From a virus, in IMG/VR virus record IMGVR_UViG_3300022602_000202, positions 1-40,874 of that record: a DNA stretch of 40,874 bases; one strand, written 5' to 3'. The notes beneath the pieces are model-generated. The model saw only the letters and a program-made list of their open reading frames with translations, was not told the DNA's origin and did not search any database. Positions 7,178 through 14,771 of this stretch are shown here, in pieces. Position 1 is the stretch's first letter; every line of letters starts with the position of its first letter. Made by a program: the position numbers and the translations under genes.

Positions 7178-8584
7178 TTATCGACGAGCGTTTGCTCGAA
7201 CTTCTTCGAAGGTATATTCTTTAACCAATTTACCATCGCGGTAGACTTCAAACATAGCATCCATCCAATCAGGAATCATTGAAATTCCTTTGTCTGTCCA
7301 ACGCTTAGGTGCTCTAACTGCACTTTCAAATTCGCCACCACTGGTCCAAAGGTTAACACGACCTGCTTTAGATTTTTTACCACTATCGGTAATTGGATCT
7401 TTCTGCACGTCAACCCATTCACCGTTAATGCAAGCACTAGAGCATTTCATTGCAAACTTTTGAGTATCGCGGTCTAGTTGTTGCAACAATGCACCACCCA
7501 TACCAAACGCAATATTGTCTGCACTAAAGCCATGTACCATAAAGTCGCCTAGGATCATTCGGATAGTGTGTTCATTCACACCGTCACCTTGAATCAAACG
7601 CACATTGTTCAGTACACGGAAACCTTTTTCGTTTGTAGTAGTACCAAACTTTTGTGCGAGCTTTTGCACAAGTTGACGACAAATTGTAAGTGGATCACCT
7701 GAGTCAGGACGAATAACAACAGTAGCACCACTGTCAATTACTTGTTGGCGGAGTTCACCACCCCACAAGTTATCAACTGCGTTGAACACGTCATAGCTGT
7801 CAGACACAATAGCAACAATGCTACCTGGCTTGGCAAATTGATTGAGCATGTTGCGATATGCATCTACTTCGCCGTCACGACCCCATGAAGTAATTGTGCT
7901 ATGCTCTGCGGCAGGGATTGAGAAGCCAGATACTCCAGCATTGTAGTATTCGCGAGCATACAGAATACCGGTAATAGTGTCAGAGCCCATAAAGTTAACG
8001 AGGTGAGCGGCACCCCCAATTCCTGCAGACTCTTGCGAGCTAACACCACGAGCGCCAAAATCGTGAAGCTTAAAATCAATGCTAGAGGGGTCACCTGTTT
8101 TCTCCAAATAGTCAGCAATTACTTGCTTGATTGTGTAAGATTGAGTAGCTACTGTGGTAGGATACCAAATAGCACGAAGCAAGGCTGTTTCCAACCATGT
8201 AGTTAACCAGAAGCATTCTGGATCTGTGTTTTCGATTGTTGCCAGTACGTTTTTAACTGGGACAACAGTTCCTTCTGGCACGGCTTTAATGACAACTGGG
8301 AGGTAACCGCCGTGTGTATCAAGAATGTACTGCCAACCTTCTTTGTTAAAAGGTTCACCGTGCGCTGTCCAAATTTCATTTGCGATATCGATATCAGCTT
8401 GTGTAATTGGATCAAGCAAGTACTCTTTGATAAAGGCCTGTAGTCCGAAGAATACAGTTTCGTCATAGCGTCCGCCACGTGATTCAATGTAACTATAAAC
8501 ACCTGTGGTGCCCATAGGATATTGTTTGAACATACTTGCTTTGTATGAGTCTGTGTTGAGAATAATGTTTTTTGCGAGTTTCAT
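7178..8584 (-). CDS. nadV: Nicotinamide phosphoribosyltransferase
   Basis: 468 residues, full length for NAMPT/NadV. It joins nicotinamide and PRPP to give NMN, the rate-limiting step of NAD+ salvage. Hallmarks: G-A-R-G-V-S-S-Q-E-S-A-G near 177-188, the catalytic histidine in A-A-E-H-S-T-I-T-S-W-G (H228), D-S-Y-D-V near 262-266, the phosphoribosyl-binding R-P-D-S-G-D-P near 292-298, and D-G-V-N-E-H-T-I downstream. AAGGAAC precedes the ATG. It lies about 40 bases after the NMN adenylyltransferase gene on the same transcript, so the two form a complete nicotinamide-to-NAD+ pathway. Confidence 0.95.
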   Translation of the reverse strand: MKLAKNIILNTDSYKASMFKQYPMGTTGVYSYIESRGGRYDETVFFGLQAFIKEYLLDPITQADIDIANEIWTAHGEPFNKEGWQYILDTHGGYLPVVIKAVPEGTVVPVKNVLATIENTDPECFWLTTWLETALLRAIWYPTTVATQSYTIKQVIADYLEKTGDPSSIDFKLHDFGARGVSSQESAGIGGAAHLVNFMGSDTITGILYAREYYNAGVSGFSIPAAEHSTITSWGRDGEVDAYRNMLNQFAKPGSIVAIVSDSYDVFNAVDNLWGGELRQQVIDSGATVVIRPDSGDPLTICRQLVQKLAQKFGTTTNEKGFRVLNNVRLIQGDGVNEHTIRMILGDFMVHGFSADNIAFGMGGALLQQLDRDTQKFAMKCSSACINGEWVDVQKDPITDSGKKSKAGRVNLWTSGGEFESAVRAPKRWTDKGISMIPDWMDAMFEVYRDGKLVKEYTFEEVRANARR

Positions 8585-8624
8585 TTTAAGTTCCTTAAAA
8601 GTTAAAAGCCTTTGCGTCTATCGC

Positions 8625-9650
8625 TTAGGCACCTACGAAGTGTTGTAGGATTTCGTAGTGGTCTTCAAAGCATTCGTCCGACCGGACTTCTGCAATAGGC
8701 ACCCACCGAGCCTTTTCAGCGTCATCACTTCCTTTTACTTTAGGCAGTTCGCCGTCTGGTAATTGGATATGAAACGCATGAGTAATAATGCGACCTCGTG
8801 GACTACGGTCAATCGCATCAAAAACCTTACTGCGTACAATGCTACCTTTTAATACAGGAGCAGGTACTTTAATTTGTGTTTCTTCACGGAGTTCACGCAA
8901 CATTGCCGCTTCGACTGATTTGTCAGTATTAGCGTTTACATATCCGCCTGGCAAAGCCCAAAGGCCTCGACCTGGCTCTGCACGGCGCTTGATCATTAGT
9001 ACATGGCCTGATTGGATAACTACTGCATCTGCTGTGCTAAAGATTGGAGGATACTTTAGTCCGGCATAATGTTTCTTGTATTCGGTTACAAACTCACGTT
9101 CTCTAATAATTTGTTCCCATGCTTCTGTGCGTCTAAAACGATATAGGAAGTCATATGTAGTACTAGGCACTACATTTTTAATGTATTCCATATTGTTTTT
9201 CTGTTTGAAGTACAAGTCACGAATGTCTGTAGCATCCAATGGTTCGAGTAGTTCTACTTCTTCAAATCCCCATTGTGGGAACATGTCTAAGTAAAACGAG
9301 CTAGGATCTTTGTGATGTCCAATAATACCAATCTTCTCGCCAGGCGTTGTATGTTTGGCTACTAGAGTTTGTACACGAACTGCCCATGCTTGATCATTAT
9401 AAATTGTATCTGGGTTGGGTTCAATTGCTATGTTTAATGGTCCACGCATACCACGTGTGGCTTCGTAAATCATATCATAACGTTCTTGAAACGTAAATGG
9501 ATTCTTGTAAGTGCGTGGTTGGTTAGCACTACCGCAGATAAAAACAAGTTTGTCAGCTAATGCCGTAGCACGTGATGCCAACAATAAATGTGCGTTGTGA
9601 AATGGTTGAAATCGTCCTATAAGGACAAGGGTATCGTATTTCTTAGACAT
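8625..9650 (-). CDS. nadM: Bifunctional NMN adenylyltransferase / Nudix hydrolase
   Basis: 341 residues, the usual length of phage NatV/NadM-Nudix fusions. The N-terminal nucleotidyltransferase domain shows G-R-F-Q-P-F-H-N-A-H (12-21) and the partner motif D-A-T-D-I-R near 140-146, and converts NMN plus ATP to NAD+. The C-terminal domain (about 205-340) carries the Nudix box core R-E-L-R-E-E-T; the stretch between the initial Gly-Gly and this core is longer than the usual spacing and has Lys at the position of the first box Glu, so hydrolase specificity is uncertain. It starts after AAAGGA and is driven by the consensus promoter at 9715-9743. Confidence 0.93.
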   Translation of the reverse strand: MSKKYDTLVLIGRFQPFHNAHLLLASRATALADKLVFICGSANQPRTYKNPFTFQERYDMIYEATRGMRGPLNIAIEPNPDTIYNDQAWAVRVQTLVAKHTTPGEKIGIIGHHKDPSSFYLDMFPQWGFEEVELLEPLDATDIRDLYFKQKNNMEYIKNVVPSTTYDFLYRFRRTEAWEQIIREREFVTEYKKHYAGLKYPPIFSTADAVVIQSGHVLMIKRRAEPGRGLWALPGGYVNANTDKSVEAAMLRELREETQIKVPAPVLKGSIVRSKVFDAIDRSPRGRIITHAFHIQLPDGELPKVKGSDDAEKARWVPIAEVRSDECFEDHYEILQHFVGA

Positions 9651-9709
9651 TGAAAAATCCTTTCAATAATGTCAGCTCTGGGTCTATCCCGTTGCTTTTT
9701 GTTGCTATG

Positions 9710-9715
9710 TATTTA
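9710..9715 (-). promoter_or_regulatory. Late-type TAAATA box upstream of nadM
   Basis: TAAATA directly follows and shares bases with the sigma70 -10 (TATAAT) of the same intergenic region. It may allow early and late expression of the NAD+ salvage genes. Confidence 0.4.
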
Positions 9716-9743
9716 TTATAACACCGCCCGGAGACGGTGTCAA
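9715..9743 (-). promoter_or_regulatory. Consensus sigma70 promoter with hairpin spacer, drives nadM-nadV
   Basis: Minus-strand TTGACA (9743-9738), 17 bases, TATAAT (9720-9715). The spacer and the end of the -35 form an inverted repeat (ACACCG / CGGTGT). It sits just after the gene at 9751-10515, so the hairpin may also act as that gene's terminator, although no T-run follows. Confidence 0.85.
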
Positions 9744-9750
9744 TTGGTTT

Positions 9751-10515
9751 TTATGCAAAGATCTCCAAAGCTGTTCCACATTCTGCACAGAATTTGGCTG
9801 TAGCCTTATTCTGTTTTCCGCATGTAACACATTTTGGTTTGGATTTAACTGTAACAGGTTTTTCAACTGGTTTGTTATCGCCCAAATCACCAACAATCTT
9901 TAATACGATATTATGAATAGTTGGATCTAGTGCGCCAACTGTAGCTTCTACAAACTTCTGTTCACTCTTGCTACCAGGTACTGTGATTCCAATATCATTA
10001 TAGAAATTGTTAATAGATGCACCTTGCGCTGATACGTTCGCATTGGTTGTACTGTAGGTAGCCTGATTAATAAAGTCTCCAGTCGATCCGCTGGCTGTGA
10101 TCCAACCTCGCACACCTATTGGGTACTGTTTGAAGAAGTCATTGGCATTGATAACCTGACGTGGTTGTTCAAACTGATATTCAACACGAATTAATCCGTC
10201 TTCTTGTTTGATACCACGTGGGCCATCTTCGATTGCGGCAGTACGTTCAATGAATTTAAACTTATTGCCTTCTTTAAGGTTGCCGTTCTTAATCCAGCGC
10301 TCGAGGTCAACACTCTGACCCGGGTCTATGACCAGTCCGCCGGGAACGGCATTCTCGCCGTCAATGTAAACATTAACTATGGCTCGAACTGTATTAAGAT
10401 TTTTGAGTAAAATGCTATATTCGCTTGCAAATGGAATATAAACTGTATCCTTGAATTCACGAAGGATTTTGCCTTTTGATTTGATAGAGGCGACTAACTT
10501 TTGATTGTACATCAT
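9751..10515 (-). CDS. Protein with C-terminal zinc ribbon
   Basis: 254 residues. The last 30 hold two CxxC pairs (C-V-T-C-G and C-A-E-C-G) about 14 residues apart, a classical zinc ribbon. The preceding 220 residues look beta-rich (I-V-N-V-Y-I-D-G-E, V-I-D-P-G-Q-S-V-D-L-E-R-W), with a Ser/Thr/Asn-rich stretch near 150-175 and a Lys/Pro/Val linker before the ribbon. AAAAAGGAAG precedes the start. The family was not named; a structural or nucleic-acid-associated role is possible. Confidence 0.75.
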   Translation of the reverse strand: MMYNQKLVASIKSKGKILREFKDTVYIPFASEYSILLKNLNTVRAIVNVYIDGENAVPGGLVIDPGQSVDLERWIKNGNLKEGNKFKFIERTAAIEDGPRGIKQEDGLIRVEYQFEQPRQVINANDFFKQYPIGVRGWITASGSTGDFINQATYSTTNANVSAQGASINNFYNDIGITVPGSKSEQKFVEATVGALDPTIHNIVLKIVGDLGDNKPVEKPVTVKSKPKCVTCGKQNKATAKFCAECGTALEIFA

Positions 10516-10591
10516 TTTTCTTCCTTTTTACGGTACACACTCTAAGTACCTGTTAATTAAAGAGTGTTGGTTTGTGGACCTTCCACAAATT

Positions 10592-10597
10592 TATTTA
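10592..10597 (-). promoter_or_regulatory. Late-type promoter box (TATAAATA)
   Basis: A complete T4-type TATAAATA overlaps the last codons of the gene at 10595-10816, about 76 bases ahead of the zinc-ribbon gene start. Confidence 0.55.
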
Positions 10598-10816
10598 TAC
10601 TGGTACTTCTACCAGTTGAAAAATTCTCCAATCTCTACGATCGGCTCGTTTCTTTTTCTTATCTTGCTCTTGAACATATTTTAAGAAGTTTTGAGCTTGT
10701 TCCATAGTACCGTAGAAGTGTTCGTTGCCATAAGCATAGCACCCTACTGAGCCACTTTCGCCTTCCCAGTAGTGTCCTACAGCGTAGTTGAATTTTTTGG
10801 CTTGTTTCTTTGCCAT
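10595..10816 (-). CDS. Small hypothetical protein, directly behind the tRNA
   Basis: 73 residues from the ATG at 10816. The ATG at 10822 is too close to AAAGG to be used, while 10816 has ideal spacing. Aromatic and Gly-rich N-terminal half (H-Y-W-E-G-E-S-G-S-V-G-C-Y-A-Y-G), Lys/Arg-rich middle (K-K-K-K-R-A-D-R-R). The ribosome site immediately follows the tRNA CCA end, so tRNA processing and translation of this gene share bases. Function unknown. Confidence 0.6.
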   Translation of the reverse strand: MAKKQAKKFNYAVGHYWEGESGSVGCYAYGNEHFYGTMEQAQNFLKYVQEQDKKKKRADRRDWRIFQLVEVPV

Positions 10817-10826
10817 ATACATCCTT

Positions 10827-10901
10827 TGGTGCGCCTAACAGGAATCGAACCTGCTGTCTCGGGTTTTAGAAGCCCTTGCTATACCATTTAGCCTTAGGCG
10901 C
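10827..10901 (-). tRNA. tRNA with apparent CUA (amber) anticodon; Arg-UCU is the alternative reading
   Basis: The acceptor stem GCGCCTA/TAGGCGC is a perfect 7 bp. The D stem GCTA/TAGC is perfect. The T arm has stem GCAGG/CCTGT around TTCGATT, and CCA is encoded. With these arms fixed, the seven-base anticodon loop is TTCTAAA, giving anticodon CTA (CUA), which reads UAG. The anticodon stem is imperfect: three G-C pairs flanked by A.G and C.A mismatches. Reading UCU (Arg) would require an irregular loop and a worse stem. It is a clear tRNA gene; its identity is uncertain. Confidence 0.85.
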
Positions 10902-10910
10902 ACTTAATCT

Positions 10911-11396
10911 TTACTGAAGAGCGATTGGGCTTACAATAACACGAGGCTCGACATAAATTGGTTTTGGCTTGTTGTCTTTATGATCTACGCACAACACCCA
11001 AGTACCTTCTGCTGATGCAGGTGAGTACAATCCGTTTGGATCAGCTTGTGGCAATGTAGTATAACCGTGATTACCATCTCCAGACAATCGCATTGGGTTG
11101 GTGTACTGTGTAGCATAAGGCAAGCCATACCCAACTGAGTCACACAACTTGGTCAATTGGTTATTCATACCAACCAAATAGGTTGTAGTTGGTACACTAC
11201 GGTCACGCAATTCGAGAATGTCTTTGAACATGCGCTTTTCAGCAAAATTAGTGATTGCTGGCATACCAACTGACTGTACAGCCTGTAGGCTCAGTTCTTC
11301 TTGCTTCTTACGTTCAATCTGTGTAGATGTCTCACGTGGAGCATCACATGCTGTAAGAGCAAATACAAAGGGCAATACCAAAAGAATACGTTTCAT
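10911..11396 (-). CDS. Lipoprotein of unknown function
   Basis: 161 residues with a lipoprotein signal: M-K-R, a hydrophobic core and the lipobox L-T-A-C with Cys at about position 17. The mature part starts helical and charged, then has a conserved-looking segment (L-V-G-M-N-N-Q-L-T-K-L-C-D-S-V-G-Y-G-L-P). Acylation would place it in the envelope. It follows a single-pass membrane protein and the AAA+ ATPase on the same strand, so an envelope complex is possible. Confidence 0.75.
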   Translation of the reverse strand: MKRILLVLPFVFALTACDAPRETSTQIERKKQEELSLQAVQSVGMPAITNFAEKRMFKDILELRDRSVPTTTYLVGMNNQLTKLCDSVGYGLPYATQYTNPMRLSGDGNHGYTTLPQADPNGLYSPASAEGTWVLCVDHKDNKPKPIYVEPRVIVSPIALQ

Positions 11397-11397
11397 T

Positions 11398-11724
11398 TTA
11401 TTTTCCTGCTTTCAAATCGTTATAAAAGTTACGAAGGTTGGGAGGCATTTTATCCTCAGGGTATACACTAAAACGGTGTAACACTATAGCACGGAGAGCA
11501 TCTTTATGATCCTTGTCCGCATTGATATAATCCATTTGGAGGTTTTCCAAATCACGAATCATACCATCATTGTACTGTTCACTTTCTTTAAACACTTGAT
11601 TATCTACTGCACGATACTTTGGTGCAAAAAATTCATAGCTTTTATAGCCTAGAAAAGTAAGACCGAAGATCAATGCAACTGCACCTACAATCATACCTGC
11701 TAATGCTGAAATTTCCTTAAACAT
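11398..11724 (-). CDS. Single-pass membrane protein
   Basis: 108 residues. Residues 8-28 form one strong transmembrane segment (G-M-I-V-G-A-V-A-L-I-F-G-L-T-F-L-G). The rest is soluble and helical, ending with A-L-R-A-I-V-L-H-R-F-S-V-Y-P-E-D-K-M-P-P, which I recall from other large phages without a known function. Good ribosome site (AGAAAGGAAAG). Adjacent to the lipoprotein gene with one base between. Confidence 0.7.
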   Translation of the reverse strand: MFKEISALAGMIVGAVALIFGLTFLGYKSYEFFAPKYRAVDNQVFKESEQYNDGMIRDLENLQMDYINADKDHKDALRAIVLHRFSVYPEDKMPPNLRNFYNDLKAGK

Positions 11725-11746
11725 ACGTTCTTTCCTTTCTAGTTAA

Positions 11747-12853
11747 TTAAAATGCATCATAGTAGTAAGTTTGCTTTTCAACAATCTTAGTCAATGTAAG
11801 TGCATTACCTTCATCGTCAACAAAGATAAACTTGCCACCATCTGAATCGATCTTCTTCAGGTCGTTGGGAGTGAAACGCAAGTCGCCCCATTCCCATTCG
11901 TTGTCTTCATTGGCAATTACACCAAACTCAGTGTCGTCAGTTTCGTCATATTCCTTGTAGTTGATCTGTACAGTACTTTGGAGAGGATTGCCTTTCCATT
12001 CTTGTTTGTTCAAATCATCCTTGTTCAAAGGAACGCCTTTGATGGCAACTTCAACTTGGTAACGGTTACCACCTTGATCAAACTCTGGTTTAGCATTCAA
12101 CATTTTGAGTGCTTCTTCCGGAGCTTCATTGTAGCGATTCATTTCTTCGACAAGTGCTTTCAACATGTCAAAGTTGAATTGACTGAACAAGCTGGCAATC
12201 TGTACAATCTTATCAGTGTGCTTGATAGCTTTTAGGTTGTCAGCACAGTATTCACGGATAAAGTGCGAGTCCAACCCTTTAAAGTCGATCATGTAGTAGA
12301 TACGACCTGGACGGTTACGCATGTGTTGATCCACACGCCACTTGTCATTACAAGTAAGCATAAACAATTTCTTGCTAGGAAACACACCATCCAATAGGGT
12401 TAGGATAGCTTCTTGTTCGTCACTGTTATATACTTTTTCAAATTCGTCAAACAAGATGATACATTCTTGTTCGATAGTTTGGATGAAACTGTTAAACTTG
12501 TCACCATGGAATGGTGCGTTGATAACAATAGTAGGAATAGCCCATTTGCGAGCACCATCCATACTGACCTGCTTGGCCAACAAGCTCTTACCAGAACCCT
12601 TCTCGCCAGTGAGCATCACACCGGTTGTATTTGGACGGTCGAGGAATGTACGCAAGATACGATCAGCGTTACGAGTATGATCGCCATAGGTCTTGCCTTT
12701 GATCTCAAAGTCTCCAATATGCTCGAGGAACAGTTCCCCAGTCATTGGATGTTCTTTGATAATGTAATTGCCTGCGGGCAATGCTTCATGAAGATCCAAA
12801 GCCTCTTTAGCAGAGATTTTGTAAGTATTGCCGTTCTTCAAAAAGTAAGTCAT
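11747..12853 (-). CDS. AAA+ ATPase
   Basis: 368 residues. Walker A G-E-K-G-S-G-K-S (83-90), Walker B I-I-L-F-D-E-F-E-K (132-140), sensor 1 within L-T-C-N-D and a candidate arginine finger in R-N-R-P-G-R-I. The first 75 residues are a separate domain and the acidic C-terminal 110 residues are unlike common AAA+ groups. It is a chaperone- or remodelling-type ATPase with an unknown target. It starts the transcription unit whose promoter lies in the bS21 terminator and precedes two envelope proteins. Confidence 0.85.
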   Translation of the reverse strand: MTYFLKNGNTYKISAKEALDLHEALPAGNYIIKEHPMTGELFLEHIGDFEIKGKTYGDHTRNADRILRTFLDRPNTTGVMLTGEKGSGKSLLAKQVSMDGARKWAIPTIVINAPFHGDKFNSFIQTIEQECIILFDEFEKVYNSDEQEAILTLLDGVFPSKKLFMLTCNDKWRVDQHMRNRPGRIYYMIDFKGLDSHFIREYCADNLKAIKHTDKIVQIASLFSQFNFDMLKALVEEMNRYNEAPEEALKMLNAKPEFDQGGNRYQVEVAIKGVPLNKDDLNKQEWKGNPLQSTVQINYKEYDETDDTEFGVIANEDNEWEWGDLRFTPNDLKKIDSDGGKFIFVDDEGNALTLTKIVEKQTYYYDAF

Positions 12854-12887
12854 TTAACTCTTTCATTTGTGTAGTGTTGATGTATAA

Positions 12888-12916
12888 ATTATACACAAAA
12901 ATAAAGGGCCCGTCAA
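12888..12916 (-). promoter_or_regulatory. Sigma70 promoter with its -35 in the bS21 terminator loop
   Basis: Minus-strand TTGACG (12916-12911), 17 bases, TATAAT (12893-12888). The -35 is the loop of the terminator at 12903-12924; the stem's 3' arm and T-run form the spacer. Confidence 0.75.
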
Positions 12917-12924
12917 GGCCCTTT
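12895..12924 (-). terminator. Terminator of the envelope-clpX-rpsU operon
   Basis: An 8-bp stem (AAAGGGCC / GGCCCTTT) with a six-base loop, then ATTTTTG on the minus strand, ten bases after the bS21 stop codon. Confidence 0.8.
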
Positions 12925-12933
12925 GGTAAAAAA

Positions 12934-13167
12934 TTAATAAAGTTTTGGGGGAAGTTGCTGTCCACGTAAATGTTTTAACCAGCGAGCCCTTGCGGCTCCT
13001 TTTTTACGTTTGCGTACTGTGGTAGGTTTTTCATAAGATTGACGTGCAATGACTTCAAGTAGGTGCCCACCTTCATCCACCTTTTTCTTAAATTTTCTAA
13101 GGGCGGCATTAAAGTTGTCCCCAACCTCTACAGATACTCCCCGTTTAGTGTTGTAATTTTTTCTCAT
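12934..13167 (-). CDS. rpsU: Ribosomal protein bS21
   Basis: 77 residues from the ATG at 13167 (a TTG at 13179 is possible). It follows the bS21 pattern: V[19 protein letters not shown], then [25 protein letters not shown] and a final L-Y. bS21 sits at the 30S platform near the anti-Shine-Dalgarno and affects initiation. Phage-borne bS21 is known from large aquatic phages, where it is thought to replace the host copy and bias initiation toward phage mRNA. It overlaps the 3' end of clpX by about 20 bases. Confidence 0.92.
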   Translation of the reverse strand: MRKNYNTKRGVSVEVGDNFNAALRKFKKKVDEGGHLLEVIARQSYEKPTTVRKRKKGAARARWLKHLRGQQLPPKLY

Positions 13168-14383
13168 TTGTCTCTTCAAATACTAGAGCGGCTGAACCAC
13201 CCTTTACTGTATCTTTACTTATGCGAATTCCTGTCAAACCGCGAGCTACGAGATCTGTCACTTCAAACTGGTATTTTAGAAGGGTATTTTCCAAACAATT
13301 TTTAAGTCCGCGAGCATTAGTTTCGAGTTCTTTGGCTTGTTCTGCGATTATTTCTAAAGCATCATCGTCAAACGTTAATGCTACACCTTCGAGCTCAAAC
13401 AGATATTGATACTGTCGGATTAGGCTATTTTTGGGCTCTTTTAAGATGGTGATCAAGTCGCTGATGCTTAGTTCATTGACATGTGTAATTATTCCAAAAC
13501 GTCCTACAAATTCTGGGATCATACCGTAGGTGATAATGTCCTTTGTAGTAACATCTTTGTATACATTTTTTATTTGATTTTTGCTGAATACTTTACTGCT
13601 GAATCCAATTGAGTTAGCGTTAACTCTGCGATCAATAACTTTGTCCAAGCCCACAAATGCACCACCACAAATAAACAAGATTTGGCTGGTGTCGATTTCA
13701 ATCATTTCTTTACCTGGATGTTTGCGCTTGTCACTTGCGGGTAAACGCATAACAGATCCTTCGATCATTTTCAGGAGACCTTGCTGTACGCCTTCACCAC
13801 TTACGTCTCTAGTGATACTGACGTTTTCTCCTTTTCGGGCGATCTTGTCAATTTCATCAATGTAAACGATTCCGCGTTCTGCTTTCTTAACATCACCGTC
13901 GGCAATAGCTACGAGTCTGCTAAGGATACTTTCAACATCATCACCCACATAACCCGCTTCAGTAAGTCCTGTAGCATCACATACAGCAAATGGCAAATCT
14001 AGGAACTCTGCAATTTTCTTAGCCATCATAGTTTTTCCGCACCCTGTAGGGCCTAGGATAAGAACATTGGACTTTTCTAGTTTAATATCTTCGCTAGGAT
14101 TATTGATGCGTTTGTAGTGCTGGTTAACTGCAACACTAAGGCTGATCTTAGCATGATCTTGTCCAATTACATATTGGTCGAGATATTCTTTGATCTTTGA
14201 TGGATTATAGCGAGATTGTAATTCTGTTTCAGAAGGAAACTCTTTTACTTTTTCTTCTGTAAGGATATTAGAACAAAGATCTACACATTCGTTGCAAATG
14301 CCCACGTTGTTTCCAACTATGAGTTTTTCAACATCTTCTTTGCTCTTTCCACAAAAATCACATGAGTGTTTATCTTTAGTCAC
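13145..14383 (-). CDS. clpX: ATP-dependent protease specificity subunit ClpX
   Basis: 412 residues, full length. The N-terminal zinc-binding domain has C-D-F-C (C8, C11) and C-N-E-C (C30, C33). Walker A is G-P-T-G-C-G-K-T (111-118) and Walker B I-V-Y-I-D-E-I-D. The pore loops G-Y-V-G (144-147) and R-K-H (220-222) are intact, as is the ClpP-docking loop I-G-F (259-261). The sensor-2 region reads A-R-G-L-K-N. It should therefore unfold tagged substrates and dock on host ClpP; no clpP is visible here. ClpX recognises the LAA end of ssrA tags, and the phage tmRNA tag ends A-L-A-A. The start is GTG with AAGGCG upstream. It lies in an operon between envelope genes and bS21. Confidence 0.95.
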   Translation of the reverse strand: MTKDKHSCDFCGKSKEDVEKLIVGNNVGICNECVDLCSNILTEEKVKEFPSETELQSRYNPSKIKEYLDQYVIGQDHAKISLSVAVNQHYKRINNPSEDIKLEKSNVLILGPTGCGKTMMAKKIAEFLDLPFAVCDATGLTEAGYVGDDVESILSRLVAIADGDVKKAERGIVYIDEIDKIARKGENVSITRDVSGEGVQQGLLKMIEGSVMRLPASDKRKHPGKEMIEIDTSQILFICGGAFVGLDKVIDRRVNANSIGFSSKVFSKNQIKNVYKDVTTKDIITYGMIPEFVGRFGIITHVNELSISDLITILKEPKNSLIRQYQYLFELEGVALTFDDDALEIIAEQAKELETNARGLKNCLENTLLKYQFEVTDLVARGLTGIRISKDTVKGGSAALVFEETNEKKLQH

Positions 14384-14771
14384 TGAATACGCCTTGTAAA
14401 AATTCTGTAATATTATTTACTCTATGTCCATTAATAAAGGAAAAAAGTTTGACCTTGTCTGGATCAGTAGAACTAAAGTAAACATTAGATTTGCCTAGCA
14501 TGTAACTTAGAAAAGTTTGTATAATAGGATTATCTGTATCAGCATTTACGTATACTGCATTACTTCTGGCTACGGCGTAAAGTAGCCACTCTACGTGAGT
14601 TTCGTTTTGATAATAATAAAGATTAATATCAGTGTCTAATTGTAATTCTTGCCCAAGCCACTGACTAGACTCGTCTTGTTCTGATTCGTTGAGTCCGATT
14701 AATAGTATGCTTGGGTTTGAGTTTTCATAGAAGTCAGGTGGTGTTATTAGAGTAATTTTACCCGTTGTCAT
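14376..14771 (-). CDS. Hypothetical protein upstream of clpX
   Basis: 131 residues, acidic, alternating beta and alpha segments ([29 protein letters not shown]) suggestive of a small Rossmann-like or TIR-like fold, without a diagnostic catalytic motif. It overlaps both the membrane-protein gene upstream and clpX downstream, so it is translated in the same unit. A ClpX adaptor or modulator is a possible but untested idea. Confidence 0.6.
   Translation of the reverse strand: MTTGKITLITPPDFYENSNPSILLIGLNESEQDESSQWLGQELQLDTDINLYYYQNETHVEWLLYAVARSNAVYVNADTDNPIIQTFLSYMLGKSNVYFSSTDPDKVKLFSFINGHRVNNITEFLQGVFSD

Noticed and set aside
13063-13305. Plus-strand ORF opposite rpsU and clpX
   Set aside because: Antisense shadow of two clearly recognised genes; no ribosome site and no family resemblance. 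The same applies to the other ORFs antisense to recognised genes.
14376-14771. TIR-domain call for the gene upstream of clpX
   Set aside because: Alternating beta/alpha pattern only; no catalytic Glu or conserved TIR boxes could be identified.
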